A stretch of DNA of 64,000 bases. Origin: Vibrio crassostreae (lineage in GTDB: Bacteria; Pseudomonadota; Gammaproteobacteria; Enterobacterales; Vibrionaceae). The stretch covers positions 173,547-237,546 of the forward strand of contig NZ_AP025478.1 in the NCBI RefSeq assembly GCF_024347415.1, read 5' to 3'. Shown piece by piece: positions 54,606 to 64,000 of the stretch. Numbering within the stretch: position 1 is the first letter of the stretch; each line of letters opens with the position of its first letter. The notes beneath the pieces are model-generated. The model did no database searches. It was not told where the DNA came from and saw only the letters and a program-made list of their open reading frames with translations. The translations under genes and the position numbers were made by a program.

Positions 54606-57600
54606 AAGTTTCTCCTCTATGATTAGTTTTATCGAGGTAACCTACTACCTCTTCTTCTGTATCAGCAAAACACTTCTCTAACAAGGTCATTGTCAACGCC
54701 TGTACAACGGCATCATCTGTAGTACAGGCATTTTCAAGCTCAGCACATAAATCACCTAACCTCATGGCACCCACCGAACGAGATGACGATTTGAGCTTAT
54801 GGACGATACTGCTTACTTTTCTACTATCCTTGGCGACAGAGGCGACTCTTAACTGTTTATGCTGCATTTTCATTAAACTTAAAAAATCTACCAAAAAATC
54901 ACCTATAACAACTGGTTCATCCCCCACAAGTTCAGCCAGCTTACTGACGGCTAATATTTCAGTGTGCTCAATCTGTTCCTCTTCAATTATTGCCCCATTT
55001 TGGTTAGGCAACCATTTTTCGAGTACCTCTTTAAGCAAATGGAGCTGGACTGGTTTTGTGAGATAATCATCCATTCCCACCGCTTTTGCTCGATTCTTTT
55101 CACCTCTCAGAGCATTAGCTGTCAAGGCCAATATGGGTTTTTTCGTTAACTCGGACTCCTGCTTCCGGATCGCTTCCGTTAATCCATAGCCATCCAGTCC
55201 TGGCATATGTAAATCCGTCAAGAGCAATGCATAATTCCCCTCTTGCCAAAGTTGATGAGCCAGCAGTCCGTTTTCAGCAACCTCTGCGGCATAACCAAGA
55301 ATATTCAGTTGCTTGAGGATTACTTTTCGATTAATACTGTCATCTTCTGCAACCAATATTAACCGTCCTTCTGTGCGGGCTTGTGCCACACTCAGTCCCG
55401 CTGTTAACGGCAGATATTCATCTCTCGCTTTCTCAAGTATTATTTCGGGTGAAATGACTCCGGCAGCCACGGCAACAGACCGTAAAAACTCTTGCCTACG
55501 TAATAGGTTACCATTCAAGATAACAAGATCCGGGGATTCGAACGCCAGAGGTCTAAGCTGATCTCGATTAATCAAAAGATGCCTAATATGCCCACTTTCA
55601 CTTCGTAATATATTCAATGTTTTCAGAAAATCAGCGGTAAGTTCGGGGGCATTTTTTGGAGCACCAATAATTATAACAACAATATCTTCAAGTGATTCTG
55701 CAAGACGCAACGCTTCAGGATAGTTGCTCACGACTCGAACATTAGCATTCGAATGCTCAAGGTACACTCGTAGATCATCAGTCTTAAATGTTGAACCCTC
55801 AACTAGAATGCACTTTGTATTTGAAAGGATAGCTGAGGGCGGTAAAACCGCTTTTTTATTAACTTCACAAGGTAAGCTAACTGTAAACATTGCTCCTTTG
55901 CCTAACTTACTGTTTACTGTGATACCTCCGTTCATCAAATCCACTAAGCGCTTCGTGATCGCCAAGCCTAACCCCGAGCCTCCAAAACGACGCGTTGTGG
56001 AGGATTCAGCCTGAGAGAAAGAAGTAAATAGCATAGCTAGGGCCTCCGCTGACATTCCAATACCGTTATCCTCGATATTGACAACCATTTTACTATCAAC
56101 AATATTTACGCGGATCGAGACGTCTCCCCGCTTTTCCTCACGGCCACAGCTAAACTTAATAGCATTACCAATCAAATTATAGAAGATTTGCCTCAGTCGG
56201 GTTGGATCAGACAGAATATGACTTGGAAAAGTTGGGGCAATAAATAACTGCAAGTCAACGTCTTGCTTCTCTGAAACAGAGAGAAGCGAGGTACAGACCC
56301 CTTCAACAACCTCTTCGACAGACACTGGAAGCTGTTCTAGGTCTAACTTCCCCGCTTCAATTTTTGAGAAATCTAAAATATCATCAATTAGCCCCAACAG
56401 GTCAAACGCCGAGTCATGGATAATTTTAACTTCATCCATTTGCTGACTATCCAATCGACGGTGTGACAAAACATCTAACATGCCAATAACTCCATTCATT
56501 GGCGTCCGTATTTCATGACTCATTGCTGCCAAGAAGGCCGATTTCGCGAGGCTTGCTTGCTCCGCCTCAGTCCGTGCCTGTTCGAGTTTTTCATTTGTCG
56601 CTCGCAATGACGCCGTGCGTTCAGATACCCGTTGAGTAAGCTTTTTCCGCTCCTGATCTATGATAAGATTAGCTACTTTTTGTTGCTTTGCAGCCTCCTC
56701 GAGTTGCTGTAGGGCTTGATAACGCTCAGTTACATCCCGAACCATTGATATACAACGCCTTTTCCCTCCTGGTAGAGAAAGGTATTGAAGACTAACTTCA
56801 ACCGGAATGAGGTGACCATCTTTATGTTTATGAACGGTAGAAAGGTGAATAACCTTCTGCTCACCATTTAACAAGGGCTCCATCAACTTCCGGTAACGGT
56901 TTTCATCATAATCAACTTTAAAATCAACCACAGTAAGCTCCAACAACTCCTCTCTGGAATAACCCAGTTGACAAACCGCACCTTCATTGACATAACTGTG
57001 GCGAAGCGTTTCTGGATCAAAGATAAATGCTCCGTCCTCAATAGCATTAAGCATAGCCATCGCTTCTTTATTTGCTCTCTCTGACTGGACACGTTGGGTG
57101 ATATCCCGAATAGCGACAGCTACCTGCAAGCCCTTTTCTGATTCAACAGGGCTTAAACTAATGTCAACTGGAACATCCTCTCCCTCCTTACGTCTAACCG
57201 TTGCTGAGAGTTGCTTAACACGCTCTCCTTCACCCCATTCGTCGTTATCAAAGAAATAGCTCTTAATCTCGGAAGAAATACCCGGTAGTAGACACTCTAT
57301 TGGTTGCCCTTTAATTGCTTCTTTCCTCCAGCCAAAAACAACCTCTGCATGGCTATTGGCCTGAGTAATACCGCCATCCCTCTCTATCATCAGCATCGCA
57401 TCTGGTGCAAACTCAAAAATATCACTGAAGCGGCGCTCATGCCGCCTATTTTCAGTTACATCGTGCATAGCGAGAACAGCCCCTAGCCGGTTACCATCGA
57501 TATCATGAATTGGTGCACCATTGGCCAAAACAAATCGGGGCGATTGCCCCTTAGCGACCACACAAAATTCCTCATTTTGAATATGCTCTCCATTAAATGC

Positions 57601-58944
57601 TCTGAGCAACGGTATATTTTCTTTCGCCAACGGCGTTAGGTTGTCGACTTCATATAAATTGTAATAGTTGCTCCACTGTTCGGGGAGGAGCAGTGATGGA
57701 TCGGAGCCATACCACTCTCTTGCTGTGCGGTTGAACAGAGTTAAATTTCCGTCCGAGTCACAAGCCTCCACCCCTTCGCTCAAACTCTCTAAAAGCATTC
57801 GATTAAGCTCTTCTTGTTGCTTTAGTTCTTGAGTGCGTTTGCTAACACGGCTTTCTAATTCATGATTTAGAACCTTGAGAGCCCCTTCAGCTTCTCGTCT
57901 TGCCGAGGCTTCATGATTCAGCCTTTCAGCTGTTTGATGCGAAACCATCAACATACGAATAAGGAAAAAAAACAGAATACTTAAAAGTCCCCCTGTAGCA
58001 GCAACAAGACGAGGTAGCGTGAAGTCGAGAGCTGCTTCAAATACTGGGGTAGAAGTATAAATAAGAGTCCAATCTCGGCCTGAAACATTAATCACTTCCG
58101 ATCTTCGAAATGCCGGTCTGAATTGCTCTTCATCAATATTTAAGGCGTTATTCCCGTCATAAAGCAAACGACTAGGATCATCATCAGCGCCATCATATAC
58201 CCGAAAGCTAACCGTTGAGACTTCAGGCTGAAGGATACCTTGCATGAGGTCTGTAGTACGGAATGGACTATAAACGTAACCAACAAAGGACTTCCTACGC
58301 TCTTCAAGGGTCTCAGGTGAATAAGTCGTTTTGTAGATAGGTAAATAAAGCAAAAAGCCCGCCTGTTTATCCTCGGGGCTTTCCTGAACTAACTCAACTC
58401 TACCAGATAAAGCGGCTTGTCCTGTATCTCTAGCCCTGGCCATAGCCTGACGCCGAACGGCTTCAGAATACATGTCAAAGCCAAATGCCTGACGGTTACG
58501 CTCATCAAAAGGTTCCAAATAGATAATGGTAGTATATTCATTTCGAATCCCATTAGGTTTAATATCATACTGGGGAAAACCTTCCGCACGAACTTGCCAA
58601 ACATGAGCCTCTTTATCTTGAGCAGAGACGGGAATAGAAACACCAATCCCCTGTATACCGGGGTAGAATAAACCAAGATGTAACTTATCAATATATTTCG
58701 CCCACTCCTTACGATTGACATGCTCGGAAGCAGCGAACAAAGCAACGCCCCCTGAGAGCACCTGTTTATAATTCAACATACGGTTTTGAATAAGCGCTTT
58801 AACTTCTTGGGTATAATTAGTAAAATGACTTTCAGCATTATTTTCAACATAATCGCTAGCCATAGACCAACACATTATTGTCACACTGAGTGACAATATT
58901 AATATACTTAAAGAGAGCTTTGTGGCCCGAGTCTTCCCAGTCAT
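54586..58944 (-). CDS. CHASE-PAS hybrid sensor histidine kinase with REC and HPt
   Basis: 1452 residues from the ATG at 58944, preceded by GGAG; the upstream extension to 59049 is less likely. A first transmembrane helix, then a CHASE sensor (GLFYPGIQGIGVSIPV, YTTIIYLEPFDERNRQAFGFDMYSE), a second helix (about residue 320-345), three PAS domains with PAC segments, and HisKA with His810 in SHEIRTPMNG. The HATPase has N box LIGNAIKF, G1 DNGIGM and G2 GGSGLGLAIT. A degenerate receiver-like domain (about 1035-1150, LVEGSTFKTDDL) is followed by a true REC (Asp1244 in LLTDLHMPGLDG) and an HPt with His1382 in VHKLKSSSRSVGA. Feeds the adjacent REC-EAL protein. Ligand unknown. Confidence 0.92.
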   Translation of the reverse strand: MTGKTRATKLSLSILILSLSVTIMCWSMASDYVENNAESHFTNYTQEVKALIQNRMLNYKQVLSGGVALFAASEHVNRKEWAKYIDKLHLGLFYPGIQGIGVSIPVSAQDKEAHVWQVRAEGFPQYDIKPNGIRNEYTTIIYLEPFDERNRQAFGFDMYSEAVRRQAMARARDTGQAALSGRVELVQESPEDKQAGFLLYLPIYKTTYSPETLEERRKSFVGYVYSPFRTTDLMQGILQPEVSTVSFRVYDGADDDPSRLLYDGNNALNIDEEQFRPAFRRSEVINVSGRDWTLIYTSTPVFEAALDFTLPRLVAATGGLLSILFFFLIRMLMVSHQTAERLNHEASARREAEGALKVLNHELESRVSKRTQELKQQEELNRMLLESLSEGVEACDSDGNLTLFNRTAREWYGSDPSLLLPEQWSNYYNLYEVDNLTPLAKENIPLLRAFNGEHIQNEEFCVVAKGQSPRFVLANGAPIHDIDGNRLGAVLAMHDVTENRRHERRFSDIFEFAPDAMLMIERDGGITQANSHAEVVFGWRKEAIKGQPIECLLPGISSEIKSYFFDNDEWGEGERVKQLSATVRRKEGEDVPVDISLSPVESEKGLQVAVAIRDITQRVQSERANKEAMAMLNAIEDGAFIFDPETLRHSYVNEGAVCQLGYSREELLELTVVDFKVDYDENRYRKLMEPLLNGEQKVIHLSTVHKHKDGHLIPVEVSLQYLSLPGGKRRCISMVRDVTERYQALQQLEEAAKQQKVANLIIDQERKKLTQRVSERTASLRATNEKLEQARTEAEQASLAKSAFLAAMSHEIRTPMNGVIGMLDVLSHRRLDSQQMDEVKIIHDSAFDLLGLIDDILDFSKIEAGKLDLEQLPVSVEEVVEGVCTSLLSVSEKQDVDLQLFIAPTFPSHILSDPTRLRQIFYNLIGNAIKFSCGREEKRGDVSIRVNIVDSKMVVNIEDNGIGMSAEALAMLFTSFSQAESSTTRRFGGSGLGLAITKRLVDLMNGGITVNSKLGKGAMFTVSLPCEVNKKAVLPPSAILSNTKCILVEGSTFKTDDLRVYLEHSNANVRVVSNYPEALRLAESLEDIVVIIIGAPKNAPELTADFLKTLNILRSESGHIRHLLINRDQLRPLAFESPDLVILNGNLLRRQEFLRSVAVAAGVISPEIILEKARDEYLPLTAGLSVAQARTEGRLILVAEDDSINRKVILKQLNILGYAAEVAENGLLAHQLWQEGNYALLLTDLHMPGLDGYGLTEAIRKQESELTKKPILALTANALRGEKNRAKAVGMDDYLTKPVQLHLLKEVLEKWLPNQNGAIIEEEQIEHTEILAVSKLAELVGDEPVVIGDFLVDFLSLMKMQHKQLRVASVAKDSRKVSSIVHKLKSSSRSVGAMRLGDLCAELENACTTDDAVVQALTMTLLEKCFADTEEEVVGYLDKTNHRGETYGDNVD

Positions 58945-59044
58945 ACACACTCCAAACCAACTATTGACTACACAAATTATTACGACCTCAGTAAAAGTAC
59001 TAACCAACTGCTGCTCATAAGAGAAAATAATTAATATAACTCTT

Positions 59045-59232
59045 AACACCCACCTACTAGTTATAGAACAACATTAGGTATAAGGAAAGTAATTCACGAC
59101 CTATTGAAGTGGAACATAGAATTCTTTTTTATAGCCGAACCAAATAGCCCTGCTTTAACAGCAGGTTTTATGTTATTTCCTAGTATGGATCATAGACTGA
59201 ACCTTAAGCATTAAGCCCAGCGTAAATTCCGT
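59045..59232. other. Intergenic spacer between kinase gene and IS4 remnant
   Basis: About 190 bp with no gene. It must hold the promoter of the kinase-EAL operon on the minus strand. I could not assign boxes with confidence. The right part is probably the end of the IS4 element. Confidence 0.3.
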
Positions 59233-60467
59233 CTAACGTAATGTTTTCTTTAGATTTCCTCTGATCGGACTTTTGATCGTTCCTGATATATAACTGGCAG
59301 CCCATTCGATTTTATTGCTGATTTCTGACCATGCTCTGTGGCTGATACATTCAAATATTGGCAACAGCCATACATCCACATTTTTTGCCGCTTTAAATAG
59401 TGAGACCGATGGCATTATCTGAAGCGCAATACTGCGCCTAATGATCAGCGCAAGTAAACTGGCCCAGATGAGCCCATCAACGATGGCCTTTTGTGCGGTG
59501 ACAAATCGTTGCCAGTTGGTGTGAGACTTTAACTCTTTAAAAAGCAGCTCCACCTGCCATCGACAGCGGTAGATCGCCATGATGTCATCGGCAGTATAGG
59601 TGTCTGAAGGTAAGTTAGTTATCCAAAGGCAGAATCGTTTTTCTTCGGCAAACCAACGTCGCACAACTCTAAACTCTTGTTTACCTCGACGGACTTTTAG
59701 ATCAAGGACTTGCGAACGGTTGGTGCCTCGAGTAATGTCTTTCAGCTTCTTCCCTTCTAGCTTAGGCAGAAGTCGCCCCTGGCCGTTTCTCACCTCAATA
59801 ATCATAGGATTCAGAGACTTCGCACCTCGGACAATATAGAGCCCGCCATACTGTTCAAGCTCGCGAACAAATTTAAAACAGGATACCCTGCGTCAGCCAA
59901 CAGCAATTTGTTGTTCATCGTTTTGGGCTAAGGTAAAAAATCTCTTTCTGATGCCGTATCAGCGCTGATGCTCATCGCGACTAGAGAAAAGCTTTTCAAC
60001 GACATTGTCATATGGCATTCAACCGCGGCAGGGTTACGTTTAAATCGACTCGGATAAACATCCGCCAGGTCATAATGGATGTGGAAAGAGCTGCCATCTT
60101 GAAGCAATACATCATCAAAGGTGTCGAGCTTATCTGGTAGGCCGACATTCTGCTGGCGAGCAAATTGGGCTATTGCTCGCATGACAAGTTGCCGCATGAA
60201 TTTCGGAAACTCGTCTTTTCTCAACTGGTTATGGTAAAGCTTGTATGCCACGGCATCTTCAGGGCTTAAGCACATGCCATTGAATTGTCGCAGTAAATCC
60301 GCGATGGAAGTGCAGTTTCCTTTGCTTAACGCGGCCACTAAGCTAATGACTAACTGCTCGGGTAATATCGCCCGACACCGTTTCATCAGGCCTGTATTTT
60401 TAGCCATTTTTTGAAGGATGTCAGCATTAAAGAATTGTTTAAATTGATTTGTATGGATAATAAGCAC
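59233..60467 (-). pseudogene. IS4-family transposase, frameshifted
   Basis: The N-terminal part at 59928-60467 reads PEQLVISLVAALSKGNC and LLQDGSSFHIHYDLADVYPSRFKRNPAAVECHMTMSL (DDE first Asp region). The joining segment, in another frame at about 59810-59925, reads NNKLLLADAGYPVLNLF. The C-terminal part at 59233-59805 carries YRCRWQVELLFKELKSH, the IS4 Y-(2)-R-(3)-E-(6)-K box. At least one frameshift between them; inactive. Confidence 0.88.
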
Positions 60468-60657
60468 TCCAATCGGGTAATGTGAGACCCAGGCTTTAGC
60501 TGCAACTAAAGCTTTCTATGTAGCAGTTCGTTTAAATGCTGGCTCCTCTATCGAGAGACCGATAACAAACATGAACGCTACATAGGACTTCAAGCATAAA
60601 CCTCGAATAGTCGACTGGGTCTCGAACCCGCATTACGCAAGTATGAGTTAGCTTATT

Positions 60658-61619
60658 ATGAATACCAAAATCAATCAAAGCATCAACGTTGGAGTTGATA
60701 CTGGCAAAACACAATTAGACATCCACATCAGGCCACTAGATCTATTTTTCTCAGTAGATAACAATGATAAAGGCATCAAAAAAGCACTCAAAACGATTAA
60801 AAGTCACAGTCCTGAACGAATCGTTATTGAAGCTACAGGCCGATTAGAAATGCCTTTTGTTCTTGCATGTGCAGAGGCTCAATTACCAATTGTCAGAGCA
60901 AACCCTGTCCACATAAAACGATTCGCTGGTGCTATTGGCCGCAGAGCCAAAAATGATCGTTTAGATGCAGAGTTGATCGCTCACTATGGAGAAGCAATCA
61001 AACCAGCTCTTACTGTCATAAAGCCAAGAAACATACGCCTAATGAGTGACTTAGTCATTCGCCGAAACCAGTTGTTATCCATGCAAACAATGGAAAAGAA
61101 CCGAATCCAGATACTTCCCGCCTCTCTCCATCCGACTATCAAACCAATGCTAACCACTATAAAAAATCAAATCACCAAGTTAGAAGAAAAGCTCGTTAAA
61201 CTCATTGAAGATAGTCCTGAATACCAGGCTAAAAACACAATATTGCAAAGCGTCCCAGGAATAGGAAACATTGCCGCGCATCAATAATTAGCAACGTACC
61301 TGAACTTGGTTACATCACGAATAAACAAGCGGCATCACTGATTGGTGTCGCTCCAATAACACGCGAAAGTGGGCGCTACAAAGGTAAGCGCGTGATCCAA
61401 GGAGGTCGAGCGCAAGTACGCACTGTGTTATATATGGCAATGATGTCAGCCATGCAATGTAATCCTGTTTTTAAAGCGACATATCAGCGACTTTTAGACG
61501 CTGGTAAACCAAAGAAAGTCGCTATTATTGCATGCGTGCGCAAGATGGTTGTGATCTTAAATTCAATGCTCAGAGATGGTGTTCTATGGGATGAAACAGC
61601 GCCAAAAATTAACTATTGA
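60658..61619 (+). pseudogene. IS110-family transposase with one frameshift
   Basis: The N-terminal DEDD part (60658-61287) reads INVGVDTGKTQLDIHI, IVIEATGRLEMP and RRAKNDRLDAELIAHYG, reaching SVPGIGNIAA. A 1-nt deletion near 61278 throws the frame. The remainder (from about 61280 to the stop at 61619) reads SIISNVPELGYITNKQAASLIGVAPITRESG, then QVRTVLYMAMMSAMQCNPVFKATYQRL. Otherwise complete, and different from the other IS110 copies here. Classical IS110-type, no clear terminal repeats. Confidence 0.88.
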
Positions 61620-61862
61620 CGCCATAGTCGTTTGTTAAGGAGATAATCGTCATCGGCTTTATTCGTATTTGATGTATTGTTTTGCGATGAACATCAGATC
61701 ACAAATAAAGCCATTTTTGTATCTAAATAAGTCGCTTAGCGCTTAAGCTCCTGTCTATGAGTATGGATAGTTTTTTAAAACTCAACCATTAAGCACCATA
61801 ATCCAACGCCTCTAAGTACCCTGCCATCTCGGCTTCAAGTTCAACGAAAATAGCAGCTACGC

Positions 61863-62745
61863 GGCTTTGTGGCGTAATTCAGTTTAGAGACAGAGTCACC
61901 CTGTTTCGCATGCTTTTTAGTCAATACGACAAGTTTCAGGCATACCTAACCCAGTGAGCTTATTCAACGCTTTTATCATCGCGTAAGTTTCACCCACCTG
62001 TGCATTGTAATTTCTTAAACTCAGTTGCCCTCCTAGCAACAGTTTAACTCGATACATCGCTGTTTCTGAGAGTGAACGTTTGTGGTATTCATACCGCTCT
62101 TTCCAATACTTATTTGAGCCGTATAACTTCTGGCAACCCACGGCGAGATTTCGAGCGTGACACGCTCTCGTGTCATAAGCGCCATCAGCAGACACCTCAA
62201 GAATACTTCGGCGTGTTTGTTTCAGTAAGTTCGGGAGTACTTCTCCACCTGTAACCGTCGATAAACTTAGCTCGGCTGCAATAATTCATGAGTGCATGTA
62301 TCGACGGCAATATGCAGCTTTCGCCAAACTCTCCGCTTACCATCTGTCCCGTGCTTTTTGACTTTCCATTCACCTTCGCCATAAACCTTAAGGCCAGTCG
62401 TATCAATGACTAGGTGCTGTATTGCCCCTCTCGTTTTAGTCTTAAATGAGACCTCAACTTGCTTAGATCTACGACTAATGCAAGTGTAATGCGGATAACT
62501 TAATGGAACATGGGCAAGTCTAAATATCGAGTCGATAAATCCTTGCAGTGCTCTCAGCGGCATAGAAAAACCTCGTTTCACCATGAGTGCTGTCGTGATA
62601 GCCAAATCACTGAATCGACGTGGCCTCCCGCGCTTATTCTGTTTGCTTTGCGCCAACCCGCTAATCGCCTCTTCATCAATCCAAAAGTTCAGAGAGCCAC
62701 GGTTAATGAGTGATTGGTTGTTTTGTAACGAGGTTTAGGCATAGG
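61863..62745 (-). pseudogene. IS5-family (IS903 group) copy 3, decayed
   Basis: The left end GGCTTTGTGGCGTAATT at 61863 matches copies 1 and 2 with one mismatch, and the coding sequence is closely similar. An internal deletion removes the segment between YDTRACHA and RNLAVGCQ, and a frame change near 62270 separates the N-terminal half (62267-62656) from the C-terminal half (61917-62195). The 5' terminal region is shortened. Confidence 0.88.
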
Positions 62746-62849
62746 GCTACGAGAGGAAGTGAATGTAGCCAATGGTATGGGCCCCCTCACCCTTATCACA
62801 CTGGATCAGATTATATAAACATGGTTTATTTGTAGGATGGGAGGCTCAA

Positions 62850-63380
62850 ATGGGAACGATTATTCGTGTGGGTGTCGATTTGGCAAAAAATGTGTTCCAT
62901 CTTCATGTTATTGATGAAAATGAAAAAACGAACTGGCAGGGAAAATATGCAAGAAACACTTGGCTAAAAACGATAATGAAGCGAATGCCTTTTACAGCAA
63001 TCATTGGAATGGAAGCATGTGGTTCCTCTCATTACTGGGCAAGAGCTTATCAAAGCGGGGTATACAAGGAAGCTTGTTGCAGCTCAATTTGTAAAGCCTT
63101 ATGTCAAAACGAATAAAAATGACAAAGTCGATGCTGAAGCCATTTGCGAAGCGATAAATAGGCCGAATATGCGCTTTGTGTCTGTAAAGATGAGCAAGCA
63201 ACAAGATATTCAATCAATGCACCGTGTGCGAGAAGAACTAATTGCTCAGAGAACTGCTAGAGCTAATCAGATTAGAGGCTTAACCGCTGAATACGGAATC
63301 GTTGCACCATTGATTCGACTGGCCTCAAAGAGTTTGGTAAGGGAAGTGGCATCAGGAAAAGAACAGCGTTAACGCGAAGC
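62850..63380 (+). pseudogene. IS110-family transposase, 5' half only
   Basis: The ATG at 62850 follows GGGAGG. The frame reads IIRVGVDLAKNVFHLHVIDENEK, then AIIGMEACGSSHYWARA, with a frameshift near 63050. The following frame is QFVKPYVKTNKNDKVDAEAICEAINRPNMRFVSVKMSKQQD, ending near 63372. The transposase-20 half is missing. Related to but distinct from 38050-39078. Confidence 0.85.
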
Positions 63381-63390
63381 TAAGTTAGAA

Positions 63391-63412
63391 AAAAGCCCAC
63401 TTTGGAGTGGGG
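63391..63412 (-). terminator. Minus-strand intrinsic terminator
   Basis: CCCACT (63396-63401), loop TTGG, and AGTGGG (63406-63411) form a perfect stem; on the minus strand it is followed by GC and six Ts. It would end leftward transcription coming from the replication region at the window's right edge. Confidence 0.65.
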
Positions 63413-63740
63413 GGAATTATATTATCCACGCAAAGGCTCTGACAGAGAAGATTACCATAAACTTTCAGGTTGTGGATGAGCTTTGTCTGAAGTATTTTCA
63501 GAAATCGAGACCGTCATTTCTCCCAAGGAACAACACAACATTGGCAGATTAATCGTAACTTTTTATCGCCTCAATATACAACAAAGCTTAAAGATCTTTC
63601 TCAGATCAGGTGTTGAGTTATTTATTTCAGATTTGTGTGTGGTCAACTTTCGTGAGGTACGAGCGAATAGTTGTCCATCGCATAAATCAGACACAGGAAC
63701 GCCAAAAGCGTTCCCCGTCAGTAATTTAGTATAAAGGATT
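63413..63740. other. Unassigned 330-bp stretch before the iteron origin
   Basis: Open frames of 83 codons (63483-63734, plus) and 66 codons (63563-63763, minus) overlap each other; neither shows a recognisable family or a good ribosome site. A small inverted repeat GATCT/AGATC is at about 63592-63606. Probably remnant DNA flanking the origin. Confidence 0.3.
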
Positions 63741-63747
63741 CGAATAG

Positions 63748-63764
63748 TTATCCACTTATCCACA
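63748..63764 (+). promoter_or_regulatory. Two DnaA boxes of the iteron origin
   Basis: TTATCCACT (63748-63756) and TTATCCACA (63756-63764) share one base. The second equals the E. coli consensus high-affinity DnaA box. A weaker TTATCCTAA follows at 63772. Confidence 0.8.
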
Positions 63765-63775
63765 GTTCTAATTAT

Positions 63776-63830
63776 CCTAATATGAACCTAATATGAACCT
63801 AATAGATCCAAATTGATCCTTGATCGCTTT
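63776..63830 (+). repeat. 11-bp tandem repeats and GATC cluster of an origin
   Basis: CCTAATATGAA occurs at 63776-63786 and 63787-63797, with a third partial copy CCTAATA at 63798-63804. Three GATC Dam sites follow within about 25 bp. This is a plausible duplex-unwinding and SeqA/Dam region between DnaA boxes and iterons. Confidence 0.65.
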
Positions 63831-63865
63831 AAAGCCTTGTCAGTATTGGCTTTATGCATGATCAG

Positions 63866-63970
63866 GGTGTAGCCTAAACCGTGTTAGGTGTATCATAAAC
63901 TGCATCGGGTGTATCCTAAACTGTAGACGGTGTATCATCGACTGTGTATGGTGTAGCATTAACTGTAAAG
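63866..63970 (+). repeat. Five 21-bp iterons of a replication origin
   Basis: Copies start at 63866, 63887, 63908, 63929 and 63950, in exact 21-bp register (two helical turns). The shared core is GGTGTA(T/G)C(A/C)T(A/C/T)(A/G)AC(T/C)G, best seen as GGTGTATCATAAACTG and GGTGTATCCTAAACTG. A degenerate sixth may begin at 63971 (TGTGTTAGTAAC). Such iterons bind a cognate Rep protein for initiation and copy control. The RepA-like gene at 9145 is 55 kb away in window coordinates and is not iteron-like, so a second rep gene is expected just right of the window. Confidence 0.9.
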
Positions 63971-64000
63971 TGTGTTAGTAACTAAATTTGGATATTATCT

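Noticed and set aside
63483..63763. Overlapping open frames of 83 (plus) and 66 (minus) codons before the iteron origin
   Set aside because: They overlap each other, show no recognised motif and have poor start regions, so neither is annotated as a gene.
1..64000. Toxin-antitoxin, resistance or restriction genes
   Set aside because: None of the open frames longer than 60 codons carries motifs of those families; partition genes were also not seen and are probably outside the window.

Overview
The window looks like about 64 kb of a large conjugative plasmid from a marine gammaproteobacterium, most likely Vibrionaceae. The grounds are an F-type conjugation operon, Xer (dif-like) sites that resemble Vibrio dif, an AT-rich type I secretion operon, and dense IS families (IS903-group IS5, IS1111-group IS110, IS630, IS91, IS481, IS66, IS3, IS4, IS1, IS21) typical of that group. 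Species cannot be fixed from the sequence alone. No rRNA, tRNA, CRISPR array, integron or prophage was seen.

Layout. (1) 1-8.4 kb, minus strand: leading half of an F-like tra operon, traY-orf-traA-L-E-K-B-V-C-W and the start of one further gene; traY is only 59 codons. (2) 8.4-10.6 kb: plasmid maintenance and replication. A pair of perfect 24-bp dif-like sites lies in inverted orientation 168 bp apart. After it come a strong promoter, two terminator-like hairpins, a 33-codon leader peptide and a RepA-like gene whose leader resembles antisense/pseudoknot-controlled IncI/IncFII-type replicons. (3) 10.6-20.2 kb: IS remnants around a truncated Ig-like-repeat adhesin, including a three-deep nest: IS903-group IS5 inside IS630 inside IS91, with a clear 9-bp target duplication for the innermost element. 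(4) 20.3-37.0 kb, minus strand: one 5590-codon gene for a giant RTX/type I-secreted adhesin with 26 tandem cadherin/VCBS-like units, 25 of them exactly 399 bp and arranged as a recent 4788-bp tandem duplication. (5) 37.1-40.7 kb: IS1, IS110 and IS5 material between the adhesin and its probable exporter. (6) 40.9-48.5 kb, plus strand: ABC transporter, HlyD-type adaptor, TolC-type outer-membrane protein, OmpA-like lipoprotein, and a hybrid sensor kinase whose phospho-accepting histidine is replaced by tyrosine. (7) 48.6-53.3 kb: IS630, IS3 and IS66 remnants and a second copy of the IS5 element encoding an identical transposase, inverted relative to the first. (8) 53.4-58.9 kb, minus strand: a two-gene signalling operon, a CHASE-PAS hybrid kinase with REC and HPt domains overlapping a REC-EAL c-di-GMP phosphodiesterase. 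(9) 59.2-63.4 kb: decayed IS4, IS110 and IS5 copies. (10) 63.7-64.0 kb: an iteron origin with five 21-bp iterons in exact register, DnaA boxes and short AT-rich repeats; its rep gene must lie beyond the right edge.

How the parts fit. The adhesin, its T1SS and the phosphorelay/EAL genes look like a biofilm or attachment module, carried on a self-transmissible plasmid with two replication regions. By analogy with LapA/BapA systems, the ABC-HlyD-TolC proteins would export the adhesin, the OmpA-like lipoprotein would sit at the cell wall, and the kinases and EAL protein would link attachment to c-di-GMP. No LapD or LapG homologue is visible, so control may use a different route. The functional links are inference from synteny; the domain assignments come from motifs read directly in the translations.
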